A stretch of 64,000 nt of DNA, taken from the NCBI GenBank assembly GCA_002083395.1, contig LWDH01000006.1, forward strand, positions 29,037 to 93,036. Reading direction: 5' to 3'. The notes under the pieces are model-generated. The model was not told the DNA's origin, made no database searches, and saw only the letters and a program-made list of their open reading frames with translations. The DNA comes from Proteobacteria bacterium SG_bin4 (GTDB lineage Bacteria; Pseudomonadota; Gammaproteobacteria; Burkholderiales; Nitrosomonadaceae). Positions 27,888 through 37,996 of this stretch are shown here, in pieces; the stretch's first letter is position 1; each line of letters starts with the position of its first letter. The position numbers and the translations under genes are program-made.

Positions 27888-28505
27888 TTAATAAAAAGCA
27901 GGCATGGACATTCCCATCCAAAGCATCATAAGCACGATCATCGTAATACCAATTCCGATGGTCCCAATGATCATTCCGATCAAAATCGTAATGCCGTCTC
28001 TATTGAGGAGCCCTAAGGACATCACCAGAATTCCCCAGCCGGGTGGAAAATTTGTCAAAGGGATAGGGAGCGCGATGGATACAGTAAAAACAAAAGCAAA
28101 AATACCGATTATTCGTTCCCATGTGTGGACGCTGATATAAGTCATACGGGGTTGCATCCTGTTCTCTATTTTTTTCAACCAAGGATTTGCTTTGGTAACT
28201 ATTTTTTCCAGATTTTCTCTTTTAATAACTTTTTTCTCTATCCAAGCCGGAAGCCATGGAGCCCGCATACCTAGAATCATCTGAATGGAGAAAATGAATA
28301 ATGGAATTGAAAAAAGAGTTGTGTATCCTGGTGGAACGGGGATCGGTATGCAAAGCGGCAACGCTCCGATCGCCATTAAAATGCCAAAACCTCGTTCATG
28401 CAGTGCATTCTTGATTTCACCGACGGTCATCGCTTCTTTCTTGTTTTCAATTACAACGATTGCCAGGAAGTCTGAAGTAGGGCGCTCTTTAGTTGTCATC
28501 GTCAA
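27888..28505 (-). CDS. ExoD-family membrane protein
   Basis: 205 residues with several hydrophobic helices in the second half. Family marks are ALHERGFGILMAIGALPLCIP near residue 34 and PGYTTLFSIPLFIFSIQM. ExoD was first linked to exopolysaccharide production and alkali tolerance in rhizobia; its biochemical role is unknown. The gene is preceded by AGGAGTTGACG in the minus-strand direction, which supports the start. It lies between the hybrid kinase and the MacB-like permease. Confidence 0.85.
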   Translation of the reverse strand: MTMTTKERPTSDFLAIVVIENKKEAMTVGEIKNALHERGFGILMAIGALPLCIPIPVPPGYTTLFSIPLFIFSIQMILGMRAPWLPAWIEKKVIKRENLEKIVTKANPWLKKIENRMQPRMTYISVHTWERIIGIFAFVFTVSIALPIPLTNFPPGWGILVMSLGLLNRDGITILIGMIIGTIGIGITMIVLMMLWMGMSMPAFY

Positions 28506-28545
28506 CTCCTATGTTTAATTGCGAAGCAAGTAGCGCAACAGTGGT

Positions 28546-29769
28546 CTATTCATAGCGGAGCGCATCGACTGGTTTGAGCGAAGATGCTTTTTTCGCTGGA
28601 TAAAATCCAAAAAAAATCCCGACGGCGGACGAAAATAAAAACGCCAAACCGATCATTCCAAGCGTGATTACGATCAGCATATCTGCAAACCGGCTTACAA
28701 CCCAAGCCCCCGCAATTCCAAGCAGCAATCCAATACTGCCCCCTAAGATACAAATCATGATCGCTTCCAGTAAAAATTGCGTAAGGATAGCGCGTTGATT
28801 GGCGCCCAAGGCCATCCGGATACCGATTTCGCGCGTGCGTTCAGTGACCGATACCAGCATGATATTCATGATGCCGATGCCGCCGACCATCAAGGAAACC
28901 GAAGCGATAGCTCCCAGCACAATTGACATAATTTTTGCGGCATCCGTGGCCACATCAGCAATCGCTGTTAAGTTGCGTACTGTAAAGTCGTTTTCCTTAC
29001 CCTGTTGAATCCGGTGGCGCTGACGCAATAACTGGGTGATTTCTATTTCCGCAATATCCATATCTTCGGGGGATTTTCCTTGCACCAGCATGTAGCGGAT
29101 AGAACCCGGAAACTGATTGCCTGTGATTTGCCGTTCGCTGGTGGTAATAGGAATATAAACATTATCGTCCTGATCACGCCCGGTCAGGCTTTGGCCTTTA
29201 GCCATCAATACGCCGACTATTTGGAAAGGACGATTGGTGATGCGTATCGTTTTGCCGACCGGATCTTCATCGCCGAATAGATTCTTCGCGGTAATCGAAC
29301 CTAAAACTGCAACCCGGGCGGCAGATCGCAAGTCAGATTCGGTGAAAGCGGTGCCGGATTCCATTTTCCAGTTTCCAACCGAAAAATAATCGGGTGTAGT
29401 TCCCGTGATGATGGTACTCCAGTTCTTGGAAGCATAATTAAGCTGTACTGTTCCTGTAGTAACCGGGGAAGTTGCTGCAATTGAGGCTAAATCCGCGACG
29501 GCGTAGGCATCAGTGATGGTCAGCGTTCTTACGCTGCCGCTGCCGAAGCTGAAACCACCGGAGGAAGTGGCGCCGGGCACCACGAGGAATAAATTGCTGC
29601 CCATCGCCGCGATGGTTTCATTGATTTTAGTGCGCGCGCCCTGTCCAATGGAGAGCATCAGTACCACCGCAGCCACCCCGATAATCATACCCAGCATTGT
29701 AAGCCCCGTGCGCAAACGATTTTGCTGCAAAGCGCGGAATGCTTCCCCGAATATTGTAAATATGTTCAT
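28546..29769 (-). CDS. MacB/LolC-type ABC export permease
   Basis: 407 residues: helix 20-42, a large periplasmic MacB core domain (50-280) and three C-terminal helices with SVTERTREIGIRMALGA, the coupling-helix signature of the FtsX/MacB group. The ATPase is encoded by a separate gene upstream, whereas E. coli MacB is a single fused chain. These mechanotransmission transporters move toxins, antibiotics or lipopeptides from the periplasm outwards with a MacA adaptor and an outer-membrane duct. No TolC gene lies here. It is the last gene of the operon. Confidence 0.92.
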   Translation of the reverse strand: MNIFTIFGEAFRALQQNRLRTGLTMLGMIIGVAAVVLMLSIGQGARTKINETIAAMGSNLFLVVPGATSSGGFSFGSGSVRTLTITDAYAVADLASIAATSPVTTGTVQLNYASKNWSTIITGTTPDYFSVGNWKMESGTAFTESDLRSAARVAVLGSITAKNLFGDEDPVGKTIRITNRPFQIVGVLMAKGQSLTGRDQDDNVYIPITTSERQITGNQFPGSIRYMLVQGKSPEDMDIAEIEITQLLRQRHRIQQGKENDFTVRNLTAIADVATDAAKIMSIVLGAIASVSLMVGGIGIMNIMLVSVTERTREIGIRMALGANQRAILTQFLLEAIMICILGGSIGLLLGIAGAWVVSRFADMLIVITLGMIGLAFLFSSAVGIFFGFYPAKKASSLKPVDALRYE

Positions 29770-29836
29770 CGAATCCGTTCCATTCTTAACGGCTACATGT
29801 TATGACTAAATCGGATGGAATCAAACTGAGCCGGAC

Positions 29837-30583
29837 TTATCGATCGCTGTTAATGGTGTTTTTGTCGTCATAAATGACACACCCGTCTTTTAGCCGGATT
29901 AAACGTCTGGCATACGATGCGATGTCATCTTCATGCGTTACCAATACGATGGTTATCCCTTGGTCGCGGTTGAGCTGCTCAAACAATCGCATAATCTCCT
30001 TGCTGGTTTGCGTATCCAGATTACCGGTGGGCTCATCGGCGAGAATGAGGGGAGGATGATTGACTAAAGCGCGACTGATCGCGACGCGTTGTTGTTGTCC
30101 GCCCGATAGCTGGTTCGGTTGGTGCATGGCAAATTTTTCCAGACCAGTGCTGCGTAACAACGCAAGCGCTTGCTGGCGGCTTTTAGAGCGGCTGATTCCG
30201 GCATATAGCAATGGAACCGCAACGTTATCCAAAGCTGTCATGCGCTTTAGCAGATTGAACCCCTGAAATACGAAACCAATACTTTGGTTGCGGATGCGTG
30301 CCAGTTCATTTTCAGACAATGTCGAGATATTTTTGCCGGACAACCAGTAAGATCCGCTGGTTGGAGTATCCAGACAACCCAGGATATTCATTAATGTGGA
30401 TTTTCCAGATCCCGAGTGTCCCATGATGGCAACAAACTCACCCTGATGCACAGTGATATTGATGTCAAATAACACCTGATTAATGATGGTTTTGCCGTCG
30501 GCACCTTGTAAGCTATAGCTTTTACACAAATCTTCAATTCGAATGACGGTCGTGTCAGAGTTATTGTTTTGAGCCGATGTCAT
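29837..30583 (-). CDS. MacB/LolD-type ABC transporter ATP-binding subunit
   Basis: 248 residues. Walker A GHSGSGKST, Q-loop GFVFQGFNLL, signature LSGGQQQR, Walker B LILADEPTGNLD and H-loop VLVTHE are all intact. It powers the downstream permease. It overlaps the adaptor gene by one base (its ATG starts in the adaptor's stop region), so the two are translationally coupled. Start supported by the short distance and by the family's usual N-terminus. Confidence 0.93.
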   Translation of the reverse strand: MTSAQNNNSDTTVIRIEDLCKSYSLQGADGKTIINQVLFDINITVHQGEFVAIMGHSGSGKSTLMNILGCLDTPTSGSYWLSGKNISTLSENELARIRNQSIGFVFQGFNLLKRMTALDNVAVPLLYAGISRSKSRQQALALLRSTGLEKFAMHQPNQLSGGQQQRVAISRALVNHPPLILADEPTGNLDTQTSKEIMRLFEQLNRDQGITIVLVTHEDDIASYARRLIRLKDGCVIYDDKNTINSDR

Positions 30584-31728
30584 TAGAAAAACCTTAATCG
30601 GAACTTACTCTCGGATTCCTTTTTGTCTACCGATTCGCTAATAATGACGGGATCGCCGGGATTCATTTCCCCACTGATGATTTCCGTATAATTTCCATCG
30701 GAAATCCCGGTTACAATGTTCACCAGCAAAGGTTTATTTTCCTTAAGAATATAAAGTTTGGAGGACCCACTTTTGGGCGAGGCTTTATCGGAATCGCTCA
30801 ACTGGCTGTCTTTCGGTTGAAATCGTAATGCTGCATTGGGTACACGGAGTACGTCTTTTTTTTGCGCTACCACAAAGTGAATGTTGGCCGTCATGCCAGG
30901 CAATAACTTCTCATCTTCATTATCAACGATCGCTACCACGTTATAAGTTACAACATTTTCCTGGATCGTCGGATTTAACCGGACCTGCTTAACAGTACCG
31001 GCAAACTGGCGATTCTGAAATGCATCGACCGAAAAATTGATCGATTGTCCGATATGCAACAAACCGATATCGGCCTCAGCGACGCTGATATTGATTTGCA
31101 TCCGCCGTAAATCTTGAGCGATTTTAAATAAAGTCGGTGTTTGGAAGTTAGCCGCCACGGTTTGTCCGATATCGACATCACGGGCAATCACAACCCCCGA
31201 AATGGGAGAGCGGATAACGCTGTAATTGAGGTTGGTTTGATCCCGCTCCACTTGTGCCTTGCTCACCGCCAATTGTGCGCGTGCAGCTTCGGCTTCACGG
31301 ATTACGATTTCTAGAGCTTCTGGAGAGATAAATGCTTGTTCTATTAACAATCGTTGACGCTTTAGCTTATTTTCAGCAATTTTTAATGCGGTTTGCGCAT
31401 TCAGGAGATTGGCTTTCGATTGTTGTAATTGTGCACGCAATAATGCTGGATCGAGCTCGGCCAAAACCTGGCCGATTTCGACGCGATCATTATAGTCTGC
31501 GTATAACTTGGCCACGGTACCTGAAATCTGAGTGCCGACATTGACTAAAATGAGTGGTGTCAACGTACCGTTGGCCGAAATGGTTTGAATAATATCGCCT
31601 TGCTCGATTTTCCGGGTTTTATAAGGGGTTGTATTGGATTCCTTGTGATTGGCGCTGTACCAATAAGCAATTATGGCAGTCATCAATATGAAAATTAATA
31701 CAATCCGCTTGCCATTTTGACTAAACAT
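30583..31728 (-). CDS. MacA-type periplasmic adaptor (membrane fusion protein)
   Basis: 381 residues. One N-terminal anchor helix (9-24), then a lipoyl-like half (ISANGTLTPLILVNVGTQISGTV), an alpha-helical hairpin rich in Gln/Ala/Leu (about 95-165), the second lipoyl half (IRSPISGVVIARDVDIGQTV) and beta-barrel domains. This is the layout of MacA adaptors that bridge the permease and a TolC-like duct. First gene of the three-gene operon with the ATPase and permease. Confidence 0.92.
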   Translation of the reverse strand: MFSQNGKRIVLIFILMTAIIAYWYSANHKESNTTPYKTRKIEQGDIIQTISANGTLTPLILVNVGTQISGTVAKLYADYNDRVEIGQVLAELDPALLRAQLQQSKANLLNAQTALKIAENKLKRQRLLIEQAFISPEALEIVIREAEAARAQLAVSKAQVERDQTNLNYSVIRSPISGVVIARDVDIGQTVAANFQTPTLFKIAQDLRRMQINISVAEADIGLLHIGQSINFSVDAFQNRQFAGTVKQVRLNPTIQENVVTYNVVAIVDNEDEKLLPGMTANIHFVVAQKKDVLRVPNAALRFQPKDSQLSDSDKASPKSGSSKLYILKENKPLLVNIVTGISDGNYTEIISGEMNPGDPVIISESVDKKESESKFRLRFF

Positions 31729-31954
31729 CTGGAGATATCTTTTATTAGGATGAGGAGGTGCTTGTGTCGATTACTTTCGCGTATGCCTAGAAAAATATCA
31801 GGCTTGGCATATTTTAAACTTTATTGAGGAAGAGCAGTACCGGAATATGCTTGCTCAGACCCAGTATGGTACGTTGTTAAACATTGGGATTCCGGGTGGT
31901 AACGTTTGGCGTTAAGCTCAAAAAACGTAAGTGGCTGGATCTATTGCGGGTCTG

Positions 31955-31991
31955 GGAAAAGCAATCACCAGCACGAAACCGGTGATTGCTT
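31955..31991 (-). terminator. Rho-independent terminator after the lipoprotein gene
   Basis: A perfect 11-bp stem (AAGCAATCACC at 31959-31969, GGTGATTGCTT at 31981-31991) with an 11-base loop. Read on the minus strand the stem is followed by TTTTCCC, just downstream of the stop at 31999. Confidence 0.75.
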
Positions 31992-31998
31992 GATAGTG

Positions 31999-33285
31999 CT
32001 AAGGTTGCAGTTTTTTCATCATTGGCTGCAAGCGTCTAACCGTAGCCGGTGAAATCAAGTCTTTTCTTTCAATCGACTTAATGGCGGAGGCCGGTGCGCA
32101 ATTTGTCACTTCTACCAAACGGACAATCAGCGGGTTAAAAGTTACATCGACACCGGTATAGCTGCCTGCATCATCGCCGTTTCGATCGCCGCGAAATACA
32201 AACTCTTTCACCGGACCGTTGGGACCGCCGCCCTGACGGTCGTCATTATGATCGGTATCTACATAGTGCGCGGTACTTTCAGCGCCGCTGACGATGCGGT
32301 CAATGCGCTTTCCGGGAGGGGCGGTATAATATTGTATGATGCGTTCGCCTTCTGCGGTTGTCCAGTCTTTCTGAGTTTCTTGCGCTTTCATCCACAGTCG
32401 GAAATTAATATGCGTCCCTTCATTAATCCATTTTGCATTGGCCCAGACTTCCGGGCCGTTACCGTTAAATTCTCTATCGCCTCGTGTATGCGGCGGTGTA
32501 TAAGTTAACTTAGCTTGAGGCAGTACGGTATGGTCTTCTTCTTTACATACCGGGGTTGCTGGTTGGATAACTGCGATGCTGGAAATTTGGCGGTTTTGCC
32601 ACTCCAAGGTAAGCCGGTCACTGGTCTTAGACAAAGGAACACCGTTACCGCCTAAATTGAGGGTCATATGATAGTGCGTCAAGCGATCCAGCTCGGATGA
32701 TACGTCGCGTGTACGCGTGCCCTCGTGCAGCGTGACTTTGATTGGTGTGGTATCGAAATCGTAACCGAAAAATTCCAATTTAGTCCGGCGGCTTGAATCC
32801 AGCGCCATGTCGACAGCGGCTGGCGTTACTTGGCACAAAGCTGGTTCAACAGCAGGCACGGGTTGATGCATCAGACGTGCGCGGATTCTGACCAAAGCCT
32901 GGCGCACGCGAGCGCCGACAAAATCCATATTACAGCGCAATTCGCCACCGGTTGCGGCGACGCTACGATTTAATAAATCCGAAACTTCATTGCGCACGGT
33001 GGATTGTGCGTCACTGGTTAACTTCGAGGTGGTGTCCTGTAATACCGATTGCCAAGAAGCGGAATTCCGGTCTAAGGCGTCAATGGCATCATCAAGAGTG
33101 GCTAACGTATTACCGGTGACGTCACTTACGGTATCGGTTATTTTTTCAGTTGCCTTTTCAATCTTGTCAGCGATACTGCAGCCTGTGATTAGTGTCGATA
33201 AAAACAACAACGACCAAGGTAAGATCGTGAGAGTTTTGCGGTCGGTTCGAATGAAACGTGATAAAGGAATTAAGGTTGCTGACAT
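31999..33285 (-). CDS. Predicted outer-membrane or periplasmic lipoprotein, unknown function
   Basis: 428 residues from the ATG at 33285, chosen because AAGGAGAATAACAGC precedes it; the frame extends upstream to 33336. The signal segment ends in a lipobox LITGC, so the Cys is probably lipidated. An amphipathic helical region (SIADKIEKATEKITDTVSDV) follows, then a mostly beta region with several short motifs (TLEWQNRQISSIAV). No family is recognised. A terminator directly follows, so it is a single-gene unit. Confidence 0.7.
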   Translation of the reverse strand: MSATLIPLSRFIRTDRKTLTILPWSLLFLSTLITGCSIADKIEKATEKITDTVSDVTGNTLATLDDAIDALDRNSASWQSVLQDTTSKLTSDAQSTVRNEVSDLLNRSVAATGGELRCNMDFVGARVRQALVRIRARLMHQPVPAVEPALCQVTPAAVDMALDSSRRTKLEFFGYDFDTTPIKVTLHEGTRTRDVSSELDRLTHYHMTLNLGGNGVPLSKTSDRLTLEWQNRQISSIAVIQPATPVCKEEDHTVLPQAKLTYTPPHTRGDREFNGNGPEVWANAKWINEGTHINFRLWMKAQETQKDWTTAEGERIIQYYTAPPGKRIDRIVSGAESTAHYVDTDHNDDRQGGGPNGPVKEFVFRGDRNGDDAGSYTGVDVTFNPLIVRLVEVTNCAPASAIKSIERKDLISPATVRRLQPMMKKLQP

Positions 33286-33481
33286 GCTGTTATTCTCCTT
33301 TGGGTTGTAGGGTAAACTCGCATTGCTAGGGTGCACAGCCGGGTTTAGCTAGCTGACATAGCTATATAAAACGAACGCAAGTTAAAGTCAAATGTGAATA
33401 ATGGAATTTAATTCATTATTGCTACAAACTTTCTGTGATTGGATTAATTGGGTGATGCAAACAGCAATCCCAGCGCTACAT

Positions 33482-34993
33482 TTATTTTTCTTTTTCTTCC
33501 TCATCAATCTGAGTTTGAACTTGCTTTAATCGCGCTTCGATGCTTGAAAGTTGATAAAAATTGCCATTATCGTTTTGCAATGCGGTTTTCAATTGGTCGG
33601 CCGCTGCTTTGTAATGGCCTTTCAAAAAATATACTTCCGCTTGCGCACGGTGTTCCAGCATTTTATCACCCAGCAGGGAGTAGCATTGGGCTTGCAGTCC
33701 ATATAGTTTTGGATCGTTTGTGATCAATTGCAACTGCCGGGTGAGAAATTCCAATGCAGTTTTGATTTGTTTATTCTGGATCAGAGCTTGCGCGTAGCCA
33801 TGAATCAAGGCGCGATGTTGCGGGTAAATTTTTAAGGCGCTTTGATAAATCTTGAATGCTGCATCCGTTTCTTTGTTGGCGAATTTTACACCGGCTGCGA
33901 GTGTTTCGATCATGGCACCGGCAATGACATTCTTTGATTCAATCCGAACAGTCACACCCAATTGATGACCGCTCAGCACCGGCGTTGCCAAATCGTTCTG
34001 TAAGAGCTGATACAAGTGCGTTAATTCGGCGTTGGCTTGTTTATATTTTTTATTGCGCATCAATGCTTGAATATAACCGTAGCGTTCCGCAATTTCGTTG
34101 CTATAGCGTTTCTCATCCAAGCGAGTTTTAAATTGTGCAACCGCATCATGCGGTTTTCCCTGCAGTGCGCGTAACTTGGATCGAACCAACAGGAAATCGA
34201 TGCTATCGGAAACTTGGCGATAGGGCATGTCACGGATACGATTCTGAATATCAGCTATTCGTTCGTACGTGATGGGGTGCGTCCGCAAGTAGGACGGCGC
34301 GCCGGTTTCGTGAAATCTGCCGGATTTTTGCAGGCGCTCAAAAAAAGTTGTCATTCCTTGGGGATCAAATCCCGCATCAAGCAAGATATTCAAGCCGATC
34401 CGATCGGCTTCTTTTTCATGATTGCGGGTAAAGTCCAGTTTGGATTGGATCATGCTGGCCTGTGATGCCACCAAAACCGCTTGGCTCGCTTGAGGATTGG
34501 AGCGTGCTGCGATAATTGCAACCGCAAGTGCCGCGATGGATTTAATCCAATCATATTTTTGCGCAGCAATCATGCGTGCGAGGTGTTTTTGCGTGACATG
34601 CGCAATTTCGTGCGACATCACCGCTGCCAATTCGGATTCGCTTTGCGCTGCAATCATCAAACCGCTGTTAAAACCCATGAATCCGCCAGGTAATGCAAAA
34701 GCGTTAATCGACGGATCCTGAATGGCAAAGAACTCAAATAGCTGATCAATACTGGCTTCATTGGAATTGCTAATGAGCTTGTGGCCGAGATTGCTGAGAT
34801 AGCTGGCAATTTCAGGGTCGTCCATATAACTCGGATCGGCACGAATCTGGCGCATGATTTTTAAGCCGAGCTGCCGCTCTTGGTGAGGTGTGATGGTCAC
34901 TTGTGATACATCGCCCAAATCAGGAAGTTCGTGGGCAAAAGCTTTACCTGGGAATAGCAACGATAGGGTGACGATCAGGCAAATCAATTTCAT
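33482..34993 (-). CDS. Periplasmic M48 metalloprotease with TPR repeats (BepA-like)
   Basis: 503 residues from the ATG at 34993; a longer frame begins with TTG at 35053 but would bury the signal peptide (MKLICLIVTL to AFA, residues 1-20). Zinc site: HEIAH at 128-132 with Glu195 in HEKEAD. The C-terminal half (about 270-495) holds TPR-like helical pairs. BepA-type proteins act as chaperone and protease in outer-membrane protein and LPS-export assembly. The C-terminal tail is Glu/Lys-rich. Confidence 0.9.
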   Translation of the reverse strand: MKLICLIVTLSLLFPGKAFAHELPDLGDVSQVTITPHQERQLGLKIMRQIRADPSYMDDPEIASYLSNLGHKLISNSNEASIDQLFEFFAIQDPSINAFALPGGFMGFNSGLMIAAQSESELAAVMSHEIAHVTQKHLARMIAAQKYDWIKSIAALAVAIIAARSNPQASQAVLVASQASMIQSKLDFTRNHEKEADRIGLNILLDAGFDPQGMTTFFERLQKSGRFHETGAPSYLRTHPITYERIADIQNRIRDMPYRQVSDSIDFLLVRSKLRALQGKPHDAVAQFKTRLDEKRYSNEIAERYGYIQALMRNKKYKQANAELTHLYQLLQNDLATPVLSGHQLGVTVRIESKNVIAGAMIETLAAGVKFANKETDAAFKIYQSALKIYPQHRALIHGYAQALIQNKQIKTALEFLTRQLQLITNDPKLYGLQAQCYSLLGDKMLEHRAQAEVYFLKGHYKAAADQLKTALQNDNGNFYQLSSIEARLKQVQTQIDEEEKEK

Positions 34994-35299
34994 GCGCGAG
35001 ATGTGAACCAAACTGCTGGGTTCAAACAAATAATTTCTCAGAGAGGTCAGCAACTAATATTAATGATATATATATTCAATAACTTATACTACGTCGATAT
35101 TCTTTGCTATCGAAAGTAACAAATGCAGCGTTTAATTGGGCATTGTACTATTTGCGCTATTGGACAAAGCAATGATTTTATCGTTGCTCATCTCATAGGC
35201 GGTAATTGTGGATTTGTGATTGTTGCTATCTCGAAACCGAGAATATTCGAGATGTTATTTGTTTTCTGTTGACACCGGACTTAATGCTTTCGATTGATT

Positions 35300-35328
35300 A
35301 AAAAATGGAGCCAATGGCTCCATTTTTT
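35300..35328. terminator. Bidirectional rho-independent terminator
   Basis: A perfect palindrome AAAAAATGGAGCC / AAT / GGCTCCATTTTTT. The GC core gives the stem, and T-runs follow on both strands. It should end transcription from the phosphomannomutase gene (minus). The rest of the 35054-35375 gap shows no gene. Confidence 0.85.
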
Positions 35329-35375
35329 GTTAATCAGGCAATGTTAATTAATAAAACTACTGCATCAGTTTTACG

Positions 35376-36752
35376 CTAAAAAGGCAACTGTGCATCCGGC
35401 TTTGCTTGCAGGATATTACGGCGAAAATCCTCTTGAATGCGTTTTAGAGCAGCCGGATTATCCGCTTCAAATCGCAATACTACCACCGGCGTAGTATTGG
35501 AAGCGCGAGCCAAACCGAAACCATCCCGGTATTCGACGCGTAAACCATCGGTCGTAATAATTTGTTGCGGACTGTCAAACACTGCATTCTTTTGTAACTG
35601 TGCGATCAACGTATGATTTTCTCCTTCCGCAGTTCGGACTTGCAGTTCGGGGGTGTTGAGACTATCGGGTAAATTATTCAATGCCGCGTTCATATCGGTT
35701 TCACGGCTGAGTAATTCAAGCAGCCGCGCACCGGCATACAAACCATCGTCAAACCCGTACCAGCGTTCCTTGAAGAATAGATGACCGCTCATTTCTCCGG
35801 CTAATAAAGCCTTTTCTTCGATCAGCTTGGATTTGATGAAAGAATGGCCGGTTTTCCACATCACCGGTGTGCCGCCATGTTGCGTGATCCATGGGGCTAA
35901 ATTCCGAGTACATTTCACGTCAAAAATGATTTTTGCACCGGGGTTGCGCGATAACACATCAGCGGCGAACAGCATCAATTGGCGATCTGCATTGATGATA
36001 TGGCCGGTTTTAGTGACAATGCCTAGACGGTCGCCATCGCCGTCAAAAGCCAAGCCGATTTCTGCATCGGTAGTTTTTAATGCTTGGATGACATCGGTCA
36101 AATTATCCGGTACCGATGGATCCGGATGATGGTTGGGAAAAGACCCGTCGACATCGCAGAATAATTCGGTTACTTCACAACCCAGACCTCGATAAAGTGT
36201 AGGTGCAAAAGCACCTGCGACACCATTACCGCAATCCACTACGATTTTAAGCGGGCGAGCCAATTTTATGTCACTGCTAATACGTTTTATGTAAGCATCA
36301 ACGATATTGTGCTCGGAGTACGATCCTGAGCCTTGGGTCAAATCATTCGTCTCGATACGGATCCGCAATGCCTGAATGGTCTCAGCAGCCAAAGTTTGGC
36401 CGCCCAATACAATCTTAAAACCGTTATATTCGGGTGGGTTATGGCTGCCGGTCACCATGACACCGGAGTATTGGCATAATTCATGGGCTGCGAAGTAGAG
36501 CATCGGGGTCGCAACCATGCCGACATCAATGACATTGATTCCACTTTTCTGGATACCTCGCGCCAAGGCTTGCGATAATTCAGGTCCGGATAAACGCCCA
36601 TCGCGGCCAATGGCGATGGCTGTCAGATTTCTAGCTCGTGCCTCGGAGCCAATGGCATGGCCAATCTTTTCAACATTTTCAGCGGTAACCGTTTTACCAA
36701 CGATACCGCGAATATCATAGGCTTTGAAAATTTCATGAGGGATGATTGGCAT
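35376..36752 (-). CDS. Phosphomannomutase/phosphoglucomutase (AlgC-type)
   Basis: 458 residues from the ATG at 36752; a TTG three codons upstream is less likely. The enzyme moves phosphate between C1 and C6 of mannose or glucose, supplying sugar nucleotides for LPS and exopolysaccharide. Visible: N-terminal FKAYDIRGIVG, catalytic phosphoserine Ser103 in TGSHNPPEYNG, metal loop DGDGDR (237-242) and sugar-binding GEMSGHLFFKE. Length matches bacterial bifunctional enzymes. It lies downstream of zf-CHCC and ilvE on the same strand. Confidence 0.93.
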   Translation of the reverse strand: MPIIPHEIFKAYDIRGIVGKTVTAENVEKIGHAIGSEARARNLTAIAIGRDGRLSGPELSQALARGIQKSGINVIDVGMVATPMLYFAAHELCQYSGVMVTGSHNPPEYNGFKIVLGGQTLAAETIQALRIRIETNDLTQGSGSYSEHNIVDAYIKRISSDIKLARPLKIVVDCGNGVAGAFAPTLYRGLGCEVTELFCDVDGSFPNHHPDPSVPDNLTDVIQALKTTDAEIGLAFDGDGDRLGIVTKTGHIINADRQLMLFAADVLSRNPGAKIIFDVKCTRNLAPWITQHGGTPVMWKTGHSFIKSKLIEEKALLAGEMSGHLFFKERWYGFDDGLYAGARLLELLSRETDMNAALNNLPDSLNTPELQVRTAEGENHTLIAQLQKNAVFDSPQQIITTDGLRVEYRDGFGLARASNTTPVVVLRFEADNPAALKRIQEDFRRNILQAKPDAQLPF

Positions 36753-36847
36753 TATCAGCAATCCGGTATGGAACGATGAATAAATTCTCTATCGTTGTTG
36801 ATATAAATTCGCTTAACGTACACTGCTGCAACTATCGTTGATCATCT

Positions 36848-37051
36848 TCAATGGTGCCCAGCTGTCGCTCCGCCTTTGAGAATATATTGGGTGCCGCAAT
36901 ACGGGCACAGCGCCTCACCGGTCGCTTCAATCGGCAGAAAAACCCGAGGGTGCGAATTCCAAAGCATCATTGCCGGTGTGGGGCAATGTAAAGGCAAGTC
37001 CTCTACCGTTACTTCAATGATCGGTGTTTTTTGGTTCGCTGGTTGATTCAT
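36848..37051 (-). CDS. Zinc-finger CHCC-domain protein
   Basis: 67 residues. The zinc site is formed by Cys and His residues in LHCPTPAMMLWNSHPRVFLPI and CPYCGTQY, the pattern of the zf-CHCC family (related to the mitochondrial complex I subunit NDUFS6). In proteobacteria such genes often lie beside ilvE, as here (24-base gap). The precise role is unknown. The preceding AGTAGC gives a weak ribosome site, so coupling to ilvE is likely. Confidence 0.85.
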   Translation of the reverse strand: MNQPANQKTPIIEVTVEDLPLHCPTPAMMLWNSHPRVFLPIEATGEALCPYCGTQYILKGGATAGHH

Positions 37052-37075
37052 CTTTGCTACTCCCGTATTTAATGA

Positions 37076-37996
37076 TTAGACCAAAGTGAGCCAATTATCA
37101 TGATTTTTGGCCTTACCTTTGACACAATTGAAAAATAAAGTTTGAATTTTTGCAGTAATCGGGCCACGCTTACCTGCACCAATCATGCGGTTATCCAGCT
37201 CTCGAATCGGTGTTACCTCGGCGGCCGTGCCCGTAAAAAACGCTTCTTCGGCACAATAGATCTCGTCGCGGGTGATGCGTTTTTCGATAACCGGTATACC
37301 TAATTCTGCTGCCAATTCCATAATGGATGCGCGAGTAATCCCTTCCAAACAGGAAGTCAGATCGGGCGTGTACAGTTTACCTTGCTTCACGATGAAGATA
37401 TTTTCCCCCGATCCTTCCGCTACATAGCCTTCTACATCAAGTAACAGCGCTTCGTCGTAGCCGTTGAGCGCAACTTCTTGATTTGCCAATATGGAATTCG
37501 CATAGGTCGTGACGGATTTTGCACGGCACATATTAATATTGACATGATGGCGAGTGAACGAAGAAGTTTTAACGCGAATGCCATTTTCCAGCGCTTCGGC
37601 TCCCAGGTATGTTCCCCAGGGCCAAGCCGCAATGGCTACATGAACGGATAGCGTTCTTGCTGAGAGTCCCATGGCTTCGGCGCCATAGAATGCGATTGGG
37701 CGAATATAACCGGATGCTAATTTATTCTGTTTGACCACATCGCACTGCGCTTGCATGAGCGTCGCTTTATCGTACGGCATTTTCATCATGAAAATGTGCG
37801 CAGAATTGAACAAACGGTCGGTATGTTCTTGCAAACGGAAAATCGCCGGACCTTGGTCGGTTTCGTAGGCTCGCAGCCCTTCAAAAACTCCTAAACCATA
37901 GTGTAGTGTATGGGTTAAAACATGCGTATTGGCATCCCGCCAGGGAACCATTTTCCCGTCATACCAGATTACTCCGTCACGGTCAGCCATCGACAT
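37076..37996 (-). CDS. ilvE: Branched-chain amino-acid aminotransferase
   Basis: 306 residues, fold-type IV PLP enzyme. It carries out the last step of Ile, Leu and Val synthesis using glutamate. Lys160 (CRAKSVTTYAN) is the PLP lysine; the phosphate- and substrate-binding signature EGSGENIFIVKQGKLYTP and the C-terminal GTAAEVTPI are present. The ribosome site AGGAG lies seven bases before the first ATG. Likely first gene of an ilvE, zf-CHCC, phosphomannomutase unit. Confidence 0.94.
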   Translation of the reverse strand: MSMADRDGVIWYDGKMVPWRDANTHVLTHTLHYGLGVFEGLRAYETDQGPAIFRLQEHTDRLFNSAHIFMMKMPYDKATLMQAQCDVVKQNKLASGYIRPIAFYGAEAMGLSARTLSVHVAIAAWPWGTYLGAEALENGIRVKTSSFTRHHVNINMCRAKSVTTYANSILANQEVALNGYDEALLLDVEGYVAEGSGENIFIVKQGKLYTPDLTSCLEGITRASIMELAAELGIPVIEKRITRDEIYCAEEAFFTGTAAEVTPIRELDNRMIGAGKRGPITAKIQTLFFNCVKGKAKNHDNWLTLV